Origin: Rotaria socialis
Taxonomy: Eukaryota; Rotifera; Eurotatoria; Philodinida; Philodinidae
Assembly (NCBI GenBank): GCA_905331475.1
Contig: CAJNYU010003845.1
Span: forward strand, 1 to 64,000
DNA length: 64,000 bases
Reading direction: 5' to 3'
Positions 11,731-23,676 of this stretch are shown here, piece after piece. A program made the translations under genes and the position numbers. The stretch's first letter is position 1, and the number at the start of each line of letters is the position of its first letter. The notes under the pieces are model-generated. The model searched no databases, was not told where the DNA came from, and saw nothing but the letters and a program-made list of their open reading frames with translations.

Positions 11731-14700
11731 TTAACTTTGCCATAATTTTGGCTTCGTAACAGTTGGCGGATCCCTGTTAAAACAATAATTGGACTTTATA
11801 CGTTCCACTGCATCTGGGCGATGCTTGAAATCTTGTTTGAGAGTTTCGTTCGTTTTTTCTTGAATTTCATAATAAAAATCATAGTAATTTTTCTGGATAT
11901 TGGTTAGTGCCCGTTCGCATTGTGTAACTCTATCGAACCCTTGTTTACGTACGTCTTCATAACTGTGCATATGTTTCAGTGAACGTTTTAGATCTTCCTT
12001 TACATGAGTACATTTTTCTTCTTTTTTTATCATCGCATCATGATTTTGCTTTATATCCTCATTAATAAATCGTATTTTTTCCTGAGTTGCGGTCATAGTT
12101 GTTTGAAGTTGTTGCTTTTCTGAGTGCAAATCTTGTATCTTTGTCTTAATGTTTTCAATATTCTTATTGTTTCGTTCGATTTCGCGGTCTTTGCGGGTGA
12201 TTTTTTCTTGTAAATATTCTATTTCATTTCCTAGTTTTCTTTCTTGTGCTTCTAATAAAAATAATTTTGTGGTAAGAGACTCCATTTTAACTATTTGTTC
12301 TTCAATTGCTGTTTCTTTTTCTCTAAGCAATATATTGTTTTTTTCTAATTTTTTTCTTGAGTCACTCAAATCTTGTTCCTGCTTTCCTTTTTCTTTTTTT
12401 AAATCTTCTATACTCGTTTCAATTCGAGCGAGCTCAATTTTATTACCTGCGAACTGCTGTGCTTTTATTTCCACTTGATTACGCTTTTCAGCGATTTCTT
12501 TTTTTAATTCTTGTACACTTTTCTTATTGGTTTCGAGCATATTTTGTTGATTTTCAATTTCAAGTCGTTTCGATTTTTCGTTGCTTTCTTTATCAGAAAG
12601 TGACTGCTTTAAACCTTGGAATTTTTGTTTCGTTATTTGAAGATTTGTTTGTATTACTGTAAGTTCACTAGCATTATCGGTGAGCTTCTTTTGATTTGAA
12701 GCTATCGATTGTTGATGTTCTTTCATAGCTTCATTATGGCTTTTGATAGTTTCTGTCATTGTTTCTATTTCTTCTGACTTTTTCTTTTTCAGTGATTGAT
12801 TTTCAGCTAGATCTTGCCGATATTTATCGATTTCACTAGTGAGTGTAACTATTTTCGTACGAGTATCTTCTATCTTGCTCTCTGTATTTCTCTTTTCGAT
12901 TTCTAGCTTTTTATGTTCCATTGTTGCATCTCGATGTTGAGCAGATATACTATCAAGTTTACTCCTACATCTGGCGGCATCACTTACTACGGCCGTTAAT
13001 TGCCTATCTTGTTTGACGCGGTCTTCTGTTGTTTGATTCAATCGGTTACTCAAATCAGCAGTTTTATTCTGAGACGTTCGGTATTTTTGTGTATTATCTA
13101 ATAAAGTTTTCTTTTTTGTATCCAGTTTTTGTTCTGCTTGTCCCAACTCATGTTTAGCATCACTAACAACTTTCTCTTTATCTCTTTTTTCATCTTCTCC
13201 CCAAGTAATGAATAAAAACATACCCGTACTGCACTTTCTTAACTCTCGTTCCTTTTTTTCCAATATATTTCTAGCTCGTCGAACGTTTTCTTCTGCAATG
13301 TTCACTTCATGTTGAGCATTATTTTGCTGTTGGAGTGCATCCTGTTGCTCTCTCTCAGCTTGTGCCTTTTGATTCATTAATTCACGTTCTTGATCTCTCA
13401 ATTGTGCTAGCAATTGTTCAGCTTGCTTTTGAGCATCAATAGCTTGATTTAGTTCCCTCGTGGCTTCATCTTTTCCTTGTTGGAGCTGCTCACATTCATC
13501 AGCCTTTACAGTCAAACTGTTTTCTAAATCTCGATTTAATTTGATGAAATTCTCTAATGATCGATTTTGTTCTTGCTGCTGTTGTTCTACCTTTGTAAGT
13601 TTTGTTTGGCTCTCTTTAATTAAGCTTTCACATGATGCCAGTTCGGATTTTAAATTTTTCAATTGATTTAAATATTTAATACGTTGATTATCTAATTTTT
13701 GCCAGTTTTTCATCAGATTCTGATTTTCAGCTTCCAATAATTTTCTTTGATCATTTAGTGTTGTAAGTTGTTTTTCATTTGACTTGAGATTTTCTTCTTC
13801 AATTCTAAGTTTCTCTTTGATTTCTGTAACTTCCTCCCTGAAATGAACGTTAAGAACTACTTAACAAATTATTTCTTATTTTGCTCCATACTGAATAAAT
13901 GCTTTTAATGATCCGAACCAAAATACACGAGAAGCTTATCATGGCTGTCTAAATCTGTCGAGCTAACTCCAAAAAACAGAACACTCATATATTATCCATA
14001 CTGTAAAAATTACTAAAAGCGTATCATTAGAGAAGTTTTCACTACAGATATTTTCGCTGGACTATTAAAAAAGCACCCTGGTATTTAACTATGAATTCAA
14101 ATTTTTTTCTCCAGGATTCTGACATCAAAATTTTGAATAGTCTGCAAATTATATATAACTATGTACAATCCTCCGACTACATATGAGCATGCTATATTTT
14201 ATTTCTCCTGATTGTGTCTGAGTTAGAGGTAGCACTTAAGCTTTAGCATCGACTTTTAAGTTCGAAAAAATACAGAATTAAGTGCTTAAATTTTAAAATA
14301 TATGTTATTTCTATGAAAGAATGAAGTAAAAACAGAGAAAGGTGGTACGTTATCAAAACCTTATGTCGTATAATGAAAAATTGACTTTTCTTCATAGCAT
14401 AGTGCATTATTCTATAAATATTTAAAAAAATGTACATCACTTAGCTCTAGGAGACAATTTATTATCTTGATAGACCGTTTCTGTAATTTTCGTAAGACTT
14501 TTGAGATTTTAATACTCCGTCATATATTGATTCATGCAGGTAATAAAACATTTTTTTAAGGGTTAGTATTCTACGCATCTTGGTTATAGTGAGTATCTAC
14601 TTTGAACTCAACTTTTGAAGGGAAAAGTTTAAAGTAAAAGTAACTTTAACTTTCACATAAAAGTTTTAATTGCTGCTTTGATTCTAGTCGTTAAAGTTTC

Positions 14701-17700
14701 AAGCTAAAGTGCAATCTCTATGCTCGACCATTCCTTTTACCCTAAACGTAGAAGTCCTCGGATTTGAAATTGGAATGACAAACAAATTAATAAATCTTAT
14801 GAACATGGGTGTCAATGAGAAAAAAGTACGATTTTCAATGTAGTTTTTACTATTTCATATTCTTTTAGAGACATTTGCCGGCTTTCAATCCATTATTATA
14901 CTAATACTTTAAAAAAAATACTTCCAAGGTGGAGGTGTTAGTTTATATTTATTTTTGAGTTAATTTGCGAACAAATTAAATTGTCAATAATTTATAATTA
15001 TAAATAAATATAAATATTTTTCGTATAATCTTTATTTAAATATAAATATAAATGAAAATAAATTTAATCTATATTAAACATAAATGACACGATGTTTCTC
15101 AATCTATCAAATATAAATTAAATTAAATTTAGTTACCATACATCTGAATAATACGTGTAGATAATCAGTATACATTATATTTTCAACGCTATAGCAGTAA
15201 ATTCTCGTATTCGATAATGAATAATTTAAATGCACATTCCTAATCGTTACTTTCTAAACGATTACAATGGTTGACTGGTGCTAAATTCATGGTAGATATT
15301 GTTGAAGTGTGCAAATACGAATAGCAACTCTATCGGCCTATTAGCATCCCTAGTACATCTGCCAAAGTAATAATATCACAGTTTATGTTTCGATTTTCAA
15401 ATGTTCTGCAGTGTCGAGAAATTCGAGTCGATATACGGCGATACAACCTAATGTATACGTTTTGAAATTCCGACTAAATTTCGAGAGCGAACGTGCCATT
15501 TTCAATTTAATTTTTCAAATTTTAAAAGTTTCAATTCATTACTCCTATTCTCGGTTACACAGATAATTTTACTTACACATCGGACGTTATAAAACTTAAA
15601 TATCCGAAATGAATAAATCTAGTGATGCACCCTACAGGAATCTTATACAATATTGTACTAGCTCGAAAACACCCTACCATGTTCAAAGTAAAAGAATCGC
15701 TACCATCATCCGAAGGTCGGGTTTCTCGAAATTTTCGATAACATTCAACTGTCAGGGCAGCTTAGGTATAAAGAGTGAGGGCTACTACCAACAAAACTGC
15801 TGTGCGAAGCAAGAAGGAGAATCATGAATGATAGTGTCGGTTAATGAAGTCTCTATGATCCCATATTGTTCTTTGGAAAGCGAGACTGGTTGAGCTTTTT
15901 CTGAGTGCTGTAAAATCATGCGGAACACCATTTGTGTTGATATTTCCGTGTTTGACGTTCCATTTTGGTGAATAATAATTAAATTCTAACATAGAATTTA
16001 TCAATACTGCATTAAATATCTATTACATTAACAAGTACTCGACGTGAGTGAATTCTATAGTCTTCTTGGAAGCCTCTTTTCAAAATGGAACACTCAAATC
16101 CATAAACATTCAGAATAACACTGAACTTACAATTTATCTTTACTATCCACACGCATTATACGGATTTATGGGAACTTGACTTAATTTAATTTATATGTAA
16201 TAAATTAAAAAATATTGTGCCATCTATATTTAACATAAATTAAATTCGTTTTCATTCATATTTATGTTTAAATACAAATTATACGAAAAAATTATTTATA
16301 TTTATATTCCCAGGTCGAACAGTCCGGCCTTGAAACGGCCGGTTCCGGGTAGTTCCGTTGATTTTGTGGAAACAGTATTCCGGTTGGAAATTTTTCGGAT
16401 TTTTTCCGGTGATTTCCGATCAATTCCTGCCGGAAATCATCGGAACTTGGCAGAAATTCGCCGGAAAAGTCCGGCCGTATTTTTGACCGGAATACTGTTT
16501 CCATGTTCCAGCAATTTCCTGTGTTTTCCTGCAGGATAAGTTGACTTTCCCGCATATTCGCTGGAGTATCCTACGGGATCCGGTGGCCGAAATGTTCGAC
16601 CTGGGTTGAAATAAAGGTAGATTAACACCCCTATCTCCTCTTATCCTTCTAAATACCACGATTGATTGACAGGGTTAGAGCTTTAGGAAAGAATGTCATA
16701 GTAAACAAGCATTGCTAGAGGCTAATTATTGAGAGTAATCTTATTCATAATAATAAATGTCACCCGTGGTAGATGACAGGTTAATAATCAATTTGCCGCA
16801 AATTCCTACACGAAATTACTTTTAAACTATAGAAGATTGGCGTTCCTTTGGAAAGACAGTAACACCCATACTTTGTTTTGGGTAAAACAATTACCAAAAC
16901 AAATGTTTACGAGAACGACAAAAAAATGATCGATTCTACTAGTTATCGCTACCAAAAGGTAATAGTCTTTGCTGAGCTAATTAGTGGTAATCTATAGTTG
17001 CTCATGCCTATTTAGAATTTTGGCTTTAATCTTACTTCAATGAATTTAGTTCTTTCGTGAGTCTTTGAATGTTTTCTTGATACCCGTCGACGGCAGTCTG
17101 CAAACGACTCAGATCTTCATCTTTATCCCTCAATGAACGAGTCAACTGTATGACGGCAGCTTCCAGCGCAGCTTGTTCTACTTTTAAATCTCTCTGCGTT
17201 GACAGTAGCGTATTTTGCTCATCATTCAAGCGCTCGATATTGGAATTGATTTCTCGCAAGTGTTCTTCTAACTGTTTAATTACATTTTTTAACTCTTGAA
17301 TTTCATTTTGAATCCGTACCAATTCAGCTTTCATTCTTTCCAATGCCACTTTGTTTTCTTCTAATTCATCTTTAGCTTCCTTTATCAGTTGTTGTAGCCC
17401 GTATAGTGACAATCCTAATCTATTTCGTTCATCGATTATCTCTTTCTCTTTGTATTGCTTCTCATCACATTCTTTTTGAAGTATTTGTCTCTCTTCGTTG
17501 AGTTGACGTTGTTTTTCTTGATTTTGTTGAAGCTCGTATTCCAAAATTTTAAAACTAGATTCTTGGCCGTCATACTCATTCTTGTTACGGACAAAATCTT
17601 CGATTAACTTTCTTTGTTGATTATAGAGTTCACTTTGCTTCTTTTGTAAATTTTCTAGTTCCTTCAACTCATTTTGCATCTCTTGGATTAAACCATCATG

Positions 17701-17907
17701 TTTCTCCAAATTTGCATCTGCGTCTTTGGCATGATTATTCCGGAGTGTTCGAGCACCATCTCTCTGTTCTTCTGTTTGTTGCTTATTTAGAAAAATGTCT
17801 TTTTCAAATGTGTTAACTTGGTCCTTGATTGCAGCGATATCGTTTGTAGCCGTGTGTGACAGCTCTTCGCGCACACTATCAGGTACATAGCAGTTACCTG
17901 AGGTCAT
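11731..17907 (-). CDS. Large coiled-coil protein, 992 aa, two exons
   Basis: Exon 1 is 17907-17036 and ends TTGAA/GTAAGA; exon 2 is 13837-11731 and follows a TTTCAG acceptor. Joining them gives 2,979 nt, exactly 993 codons, with the coil register continuing across the junction (...NSLK-EEVTEIK...). Almost the entire protein is heptad-rich (Glu, Lys, Gln, Leu), as in SMC, myosin-tail or golgin-like proteins. Outside the coil are about 20 N-terminal residues (MTSGNCYVPDSVREEL), a short hydrophobic break in exon 2 (KCSTGMFLFITWGEDEKRDK, near residue 490), and the C-terminal 40 residues (FKHRPDAVERIKSNYCFNRD...). There is no ATPase head, so it is not a complete SMC. Cytoskeletal or scaffolding function is only a guess. 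The 3.2 kb intron is exceptional for this locus and carries nested transposons. Confidence 0.75.
14930..16633. mobile_element. AT-rich long-terminal-inverted-repeat element inside the coiled-coil gene intron
   Basis: The left end (GGAGGTGTTAGTTTATATTT from 14931) and the right end (complement of the CTACCTTTATTTCAA/AACACCCCTA region, to 16633) are inverted relatives. The similarity resumes in an AT-rich arm of roughly 90 bp (14995-15090 against 16200-16308, about 85% by eye, sharing TTTTCGTATAAT and AAATTTAAT). The right arm is interrupted by the MITE at 16309-16605. No transposase was found. Frames inside it (15609-15827 plus, 15822-16004 minus) have no recognisable domain. Confidence 0.6.
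16309..16605. mobile_element. 297-bp MITE of the CCCAGGTCGAACA family, intron copy
   Basis: Perfect inverted ends CCCAGGTCGAACA and TGTTCGACCTGGG enclose a TTCCGG/CCGGAA-rich interior. TT flanks both sides (16307-16308 and 16606-16607), a 2-bp target duplication. It is inserted in the right arm of the AT-rich element at 14930-16633. The copy at 62608-62904 has the same 297-bp length and closely similar sequence. Confidence 0.88.
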
Positions 17908-18107
17908 TTCGACAATTGAGCGATTTCACACGGAAAACAAATTATCTACAAGAATAGAAATCAACATTAAATTATAGTAACCAGGATGTCGGTTTTAGCA
18001 TAAAACCTGGCAGTTTATTTTCTAACTTCAATAGTGACTATATTTTGGCTAAAACCTTCAAAGTAGCGATAATACACTTTGCAGCTTACTTAGCCGTATT
18101 CATTTCT
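17908..18107. promoter_or_regulatory. Upstream region of the coiled-coil gene
   Basis: These 200 bp separate the ATG at 17907 from the next transposon. They should contain the promoter and 5' UTR, but I see no clear TATA or initiator element. Confidence 0.25.
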
Positions 18108-19156
18108 GCCCACGAAAAAATAAATCGTATGAGACAGCGTTTCAACGCGAACTTTTAGAAGAAAATACTATTTTATCGTTTTAACGCATCACTTTCTCTC
18201 TCTACCGCATTCAAACGCATGGTTTTGTGTATGTAACACGCTGAAATGCATTCTTTTTTTTATTTACAACGGGCTTTTTAAACTTAAAATACAACTTTAA
18301 AAACGTCGTTCAATGGGTTTTTTTTCTACGTATTTATATCATTTGATTCGCTCTGCTTCTCACTGAGTTTTTTTATCAACGAGTTTTTTCTGATAGACAC
18401 TCGAGCATACGTATTTTAATCTATATTTTAAACTATACAATGTTAGCGTAAAAATCTAGTGGTCTTTGTTTCCGTTCTGATAACTGAAATATTTATACTT
18501 AACTCTATTTAGAATTTTTCTTCAGTATTTCATCAAATGAAAATGTGACTAAATAGGTCGCTAATTTCCTACTATATCGAAAATTAAAATTTTGAAACAA
18601 CTGAAAGCAAAAATCGCTGAAAAAGTCACAATTAATATTGTGAAATACTAGAACTGAGCCATTTATATTCTAAAAAAATTATTTGACCTTAAAAAATGTC
18701 TTCAAAAATAATTTTTTAAATAATTTAAAATGTTTTGTGTGGAGCTACTTTGAATTATTTTAAACGTCAATTCTCGCAATTTAAATTTACTTTGAATTTA
18801 AATTGAATTAATTCAAAATGTATCCTTCAATTCAACATATAGAAACATTTCATCTCTATATTGGTAACAATAAAGACTCAATACCATCAGGTAAGTGAAA
18901 TTCGAAATCCATAGTTCGAATATGTTCTACACCAGAATGAATAAATATATTCAATAATAAAAACGCATTCAAAGAAGTTTCGATTCGGGAAAAACGCGCT
19001 GTTCATAAAGCTGTCGTTATCTCATTTTTGCCTTATCTACTGAAAAGAAAGCATTTGAACGCGTTGGGAAAAGTGCGCTTTAAGTGTAGCAAAACCATGT
19101 GAACAAAATAAACAACGCGTTCAAACGCAGATTTCAGTGAATTGTTTTTCGTGGGC
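18108..19156. mobile_element. 1.05-kb element with GCCCACGAAAAA ends and AACGCGTT words
   Basis: GCCCACGAAAAAATAAAT at the left pairs with the complement of ATTGTTTTTCGTGGGC at the right. The subterminal words GCGTTTCAACGCG, CATTCAAACGCATG, GAACGCGTTGGG and AACGCGTTCAAACGC recur in both orientations. The centre is AT-rich with no transposase. No target duplication is evident. It lies immediately beside the next element. Confidence 0.65.
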
Positions 19157-19176
19157 GATATCACGGTAAACCTACC

Positions 19177-19864
19177 GAGAATACATCCTATTCCGCAATG
19201 TTGAACATTCCGGAACCAGTTCCGCTCACGGAACCAATTCCATCTAATTCCCGAAACTCCGTTTATCCCTTCCGATTCAATTCCGAAATTACACGGAATT
19301 CAAACGGATTCCGCCTAATTCCCAACGGTTCCGGAATTCAGTGCACCCACAATAACATCCACACCCACACTTATGGCAACACCCACACTAGCACCCACAC
19401 TTATGGCAACACCCACACTGGCACCCACACTTACCGCAACACCCACATTTACACCCACACCATGCAATTCCGATACGGAATTCCGGGAATTAGGTCGAAC
19501 AGGAATTGAACGGAATTGAACGGAATTACACGGGGTTCCTAGGAATTCCGTCTAATTTCCAGCGATTCCGTGTTGATCTAATTCCGGAATTCCGGACCGG
19601 AATCGGATCATCACGAAATGGGTATGAAAAGATAGGATAGTGACACAAGTTGTAATTCCGGAATTGCTAGGAATTCCCAGTGACCGCGCTTTCACCTAAT
19701 TCGAGAATTGCACTGAATTCGGTGGAATTCCGGGAATCGGACGAACCAATTCCGGAATCGGAGGAACTAATTCCGGAATCGGACAGTGTTCATATTTGGC
19801 CTAATTTCGGAATCGACGGAACTGATTCCGAAATGTTCAACATTGCGGAATAGGATGACTGCTC
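19177..19864. mobile_element. hAT-like non-autonomous element carrying a telomere-like tract, copy 1
   Basis: AACCTACC at 19169-19176 and 19865-19872 is a perfect 8-bp target duplication. The ends are inverted over more than 30 bp (CATCCTATTCCGCAATGTTG and its complement) just inside 7-bp terminal sequences GAGAATA and ACTGCTC. The interior is full of GGAATTCCG words. It also contains a roughly 30-bp minisatellite at 19347-19465 built from CACCCACACTTATGGCAACA-like units, that is a TGTGGG-type C-rich tract. The copy at 24715-25115 is the same family in inverse orientation. Confidence 0.9.
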
Positions 19865-19872
19865 AACCTACC

Positions 19873-20291
19873 ACATAATTCCCCCTTAATAAATGCAACT
19901 TGTTTTCCTTACTGCATTGACTCACTTTTGGAGCTCGTTCAATGGATCACGGTAAGATTCTCAGTGTCGAAGATACGGGGAAATCTTGAACTTTAGTGCT
20001 TTAACATACAATGAGGTAAAAATGTACGGTGGAATACAGTAAAGTATCCCAAAGTATCTCGAAATAGAGCAAATTACTTGGAAGTAGAATTAAATTATTT
20101 GAAAGTGCTAGAGTCCGATGCTTCCCTTTTTGCAACGTTCTCATGAAGTCGCTTACAAAACACTATTAATAGTAAGCCTTAGTCAGCATTTGCTAGGATT
20201 TGTGTCATAGTATAGGACTATAAATTCATACAAAACTATATATAAAGCAGGGTAGCCGTAAATTGTGTGCTTTTGGAACGCCAATCCAGCA
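19873..20291. other. Spacer between elements, no gene seen
   Basis: AT-rich sequence with no open frame of interest; TAAAGTATCCCAAAGTATC-like words near 20040-20105 look like low-order repeats. Confidence 0.35.
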
Positions 20292-21566
20292 GTGTCCAAG
20301 TTCCCAGGAGTCGGGAATTCGTTTGGAGTTGGGAACTCAAAAATGAATAAGTGACAACGAGCGAAGCGAAACCACAACACGTGAAGCATCAGCGGGAACT
20401 CAGGGAATCGAAGGAACTTAGGGAAGACAGGGAGTCCAAGGAACTCTGGGAAGTCAGGGAAGTTAGGGAGTCCAAGAAACTCAGGGAAGACAGGGAATCC
20501 AGTGAAGTCAGGGAATCCAAGGAACTCAGAGAATGCCAGGAATAGATCTACGACAGCTCTCAGTTCTTGGAACCGATTCTTTTCAAAGAACTGTACCCAA
20601 TACATAGTTCCTTTTCTGGAACTGTCTCCACATAACAGTTCTTTTTCGAGAACCATATCCTCCCAACAGTNTCCACAAAACAGTTCTTTTTCGAGAACTG
20701 CTTTCACAGAACAGTTCTTCTTCAGGAACTGTGGCATAACAAACAGTTCCTTATCGAGAACTGTTGCAGCCCTGCCCATATAGATGATCACGATGCTGTT
20801 TTACACAGATCAGTTCCGATCAAAGAACTGTTTGACACAGATCAGTTCCGATCAAAGAACTGTTTGACACAGATCAGTTCCGATCAAAGAACTGTTTGAC
20901 ACAGATCAGTTCCGATCAAAGAACTGTTCAGACAGTTCCGAAGATCGGAACTAATATGGAACTGTCGTAGGTCTAGTCAGGAGCTCAGGGAAGACAGGGG
21001 GTCCAAGAAACTCAGGGGAGACAGGGAGTCCAAGAAACTCAGGGAAGACAGGGAGTCCAAGGAACTCAGGGAAGACAGGGAGCCCAAGGAACTCAGGGAA
21101 AACAAGGATAATAATGAAGTATGAGCCTTTCATCAATTTGCTTGTATTGAACCATGAGTATTTGGGATATTATGTACTTAATCGGCATGATGCATAATAG
21201 CGATAATTGATATAATCGATATATAAATGCAAAGTTGTGGAAATGCACAATTCAATTGTCAGCTTAAGAGTGAGTTCCAGCAGGTTATAGTTATTCCTTA
21301 TTATCCTTTTGTAATTTTAAAGGTTGAAGAAAGTACGAATTTGTGACGGTGTTCTGTGGGTGTAGTGTGGGTGTGGGTATGAGTGTGGATGTCTTCTACT
21401 ACCTTCCTTGATAGATACACTTACACAGTATCTCGAGCTCCTTGACTTCCCTGAGTTCCTTGGATTCCCTGACTTCCCTGAGTTCCTTGGTTTCACATCG
21501 CTCGTTGTCGCTTTCTTTTTAGTTCCCAATTCCCGAAGAGTTCCCGACTCCTGGGAACTTGGCCAC
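20292..21566. mobile_element. Minisatellite-bearing element with GTG[TG]CCAAGTTCCC ends, hosting a nested element
   Basis: GTGTCCAAGTTCCCAGGAGT at the left pairs with the complement of ACTCCTGGGAACTTGGCCAC at the right, and the similarity continues inward (GACAACGAGCGA near 20353 and its complement near 21500). Tandem 27-bp units of the type AACTCAGGGAAGACAGGGAG occupy 20389-20545 and 20975-21105, and appear inverted at 21428-21490. A TGTGGG-like tract (GTGTGGGTGTGGG) lies at 21354-21395. A second element is nested at 20548-20970. No transposase is present. An ambiguous base (N) stands at 20671. Confidence 0.65.
20548..20970. mobile_element. Nested MITE with CTACGACAG ends and a 32-bp tandem repeat
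   Basis: CTACGACAG at 20548 is inverted as CTGTCGTAG at 20970. The interior consists of GAACTG/CAGTTC words, including about four nearly identical 32-bp units (containing ATCAGTTCCGATCAAAGAAC) between 20795 and 20925. It splits the 27-bp tandem array of its host element into two blocks. Confidence 0.7.
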
Positions 21567-21876
21567 GTCTCACAAGTCGGCGCAGATCTGTACATGAATA
21601 TACCGACTAAAATGAAACTATAAATGCACATATCACGGGCTAGTTTTCTAAGGAGTTTTTAGGGACACAAAGCACCGAATCAAGTAATATAAAGCCAATG
21701 GTTAAAGTAGCTATTCAGGCGATCGTTATTTTTTAACACGAATAGGGAATAGAATTAAAAAGAATTCAGAAAAAACGATAATACTGCCAAGCTGTATACA
21801 AACGAATCTGCATAGTGCTGTATTGTATCCGCAGTGATATAAACATCGCTTCTTTGCCAATTTTGTGAAATGCGAA

Positions 21877-22096
21877 CTGAAAGGAGCGTTGAAGTATATA
21901 GGGTAGAAGTCTGGACCCACTCCCCGCCCCTCCCCAGACCGTTACAGAGAAATTAATTATTCAGTTAATTGGTTAATTTATTAGTTATTAAATTTTTCTG
22001 TAACGGTCTGTGATGATTTCTGAATTCTCTGTAACGGTCTGTGGAGGGGGGAGTGGGCCCAAATTTCTACCTTATATACTTCAACACTCCTTTCAG
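21877..22096. mobile_element. 220-bp MITE with CTGAAAGGAG ends
   Basis: The ends CTGAAAGGAGCGTTGAAGTA and the complement of TACTTCAACACTCCTTTCAG are inverted. Inward lies a shared sequence CAGACCGTTACAGAGA and an AT core (TTAATTGGTTAATT). A partial second copy (about 22470-22600) lies in inverse orientation beyond the hairpin at 22106-22414. Confidence 0.75.
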
Positions 22097-22105
22097 ATCG
22101 TGCTA

Positions 22106-22414
22106 TGAAAGAGAAATCTGTAATGACGACGTTAGTAATTCAATTCTTTCACCAACATATGTAAATAAACCTTCGAAACTGTTGACGTGGCATAAAAAAC
22201 AACCGCTTGTATGAGGTTTTTCTCCAGTGTAATTGTTCGTTTGTCCAATAAATGATGTTATTTGCGACACAGACGTCTTCTCTTCAATTAGAATGGAGAA
22301 AAACCTCATACAAGCGGTTGTTTTTTATGCCACGTCAACAGTTTCGAAGGTTGATTTGCATATGTTGGTGAAAGAATTGAATTACTAACGTTGTCATTAC
22401 ATATTTCTCTTTCA
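22106..22414. repeat. Near-perfect inverted repeat (121-bp arms, 67-bp loop) with zinc-finger-like coding content
   Basis: The arm 22106-22226 and the complement of 22294-22414 differ at only about four positions (roughly 97% identity), separated by a 67-bp loop. Outside the arms the inverted similarity continues into the flanking MITE copies (CAGATCGTG at 22095 and CACGATCTG at 22463), with about 50 extra bases on the right. The minus-strand frame through the left arm and loop reads YTGEKPHTSGCFLCH, which resembles a C2H2 zinc-finger linker and first cysteines. A transcript would fold into a long hairpin, a possible small-RNA source. Confidence 0.85.
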
Positions 22415-22604
22415 TCAATAGAAGTAACATTTGCGCAGGATGCAAAAATAGCTTTTGTGAAACACGATCTGAAAAGAGTGTTGAAGTATATAGGGTAGAA
22501 ATTTGGACCCCCCCCCTAGACCGTTACAGAGAAATTAATTAATCAGTTAATTGGTTAATTAATTAATTATTAAATTTCTCTGTAACGGTCTGTAGTGGTT
22601 TCTA

Positions 22605-23127
22605 GAGATTTCATACATCATAATACAGACTGCAACAGAGAAGCTCCACAGACCATCAGTGACCGTGATAGTCGAATTCCAGAAAAGAAGCTCCATCGTG
22701 TTTCACATTTTAATCCCAGAGGGATGGCGCTAACAGCTTTTTTTTATCAGAGAGGAATATTGTACAAGAGGGAAAAGTTCCACATCAAATTGTTACATTT
22801 TGTCTGTTGCTTTGTAACAGTCGTCTACTGGTCTTCGCAAAGTAAGATTCACATAGTATGAATAGAGTATTTTCTTAGATTACTGTTGGTTGGCATATGC
22901 CATTTTCCCTCCTCTTTTGTTCTTGCCGAAATCTATCTAGTTTGTTCTAGGAGGGACTTTACAAAAATCCGATTCAATCATACTGCTATCGGCTAGTTAC
23001 GGATAGAATACTATCGAATAATACTATACCCAACCTTTTACGGTAGTTTTGTGGTACATTGAAAAGCTGTTATAGTGCGATGAAAGAAGTCGAGGAAAGT
23101 GTTTGACTACGACGTGGTCTCTTTTAT
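22605..23127. other. No gene seen
   Basis: An ATG frame at 22640-22858 is open but featureless. I see no splice sites or domains around it. Confidence 0.35.
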
Positions 23128-23135
23128 GGGGCATA

Positions 23136-23668
23136 TAGAGGTGGCACTTTAACTTTTCTTTAAAATTAAAGTTAAAGTAAAACCTTAAACTCAAAATTAA
23201 AGTGCCATACTCTAAACTTTAAATTTAAAGTTAAAGTATACCTACTTGAAGTTTGAATTTAAAGTAAAGTGAAAATAAAGGTAGTTTAGACTTAAACTTT
23301 AATAAAAGCTAAAATTTAAAGTATATTTTTCAAAAATTCGTTGCTCCTTAAAAGATTATTTTTGGCATAAAAGAACAATGTTCATAAAGAGAAAGCTATT
23401 TTTTAATAAAAAATACTTTTTGATGGAAGAAATACTTTTTTTACGGGAAAATAAAATTTTTATGAAAAATTTACTTTAACTTCAACAAAATGTAAAGTTA
23501 AAGTGTAAAGTATGGAATGCTTTAACTTTAACTTCAAAGTTTAGAGTATGGCACTTTTATTTTGAGTTTAAAGTTAAAGTTAAAGTATACCTACTTTAAC
23601 TTTAACTTTTAAAGTTTAAAATTTTACTTTAGCTTTAATTTTAAAGAAAAGTTAAAGTGCCACCCCTA
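23136..23668. mobile_element. hAT-like MITE, TAGAGGTGGCA ends, TTTAAAGTTAAAGT interior
   Basis: The ends TAGAGGTGGCACTTTAACTT and the complement of the right end (TAGGGGTGGCACTTTAACTT) match over about 45 bp. The flanks GGGGCATA (23128-23135) and TGGGCATA (23669-23676) match at seven of eight positions, consistent with a hAT 8-bp target duplication. The interior is almost wholly AAAGTTAAAG words in both orientations. Length is 533 bp with no coding capacity. Confidence 0.85.
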
Positions 23669-23676
23669 TGGGCATA

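Noticed and set aside
12149..12662. Plus-strand open frames opposite the coiled-coil exon
   Set aside because: Antisense shadows of a repetitive Glu/Lys/Gln-rich coding exon; Ser/Phe-rich composition is the expected mirror.
20183..20791. 202-codon minus-strand frame with PEFLGFP repeats
   Set aside because: It translates a 27-bp minisatellite and MITE sequence and contains an N; not a gene.
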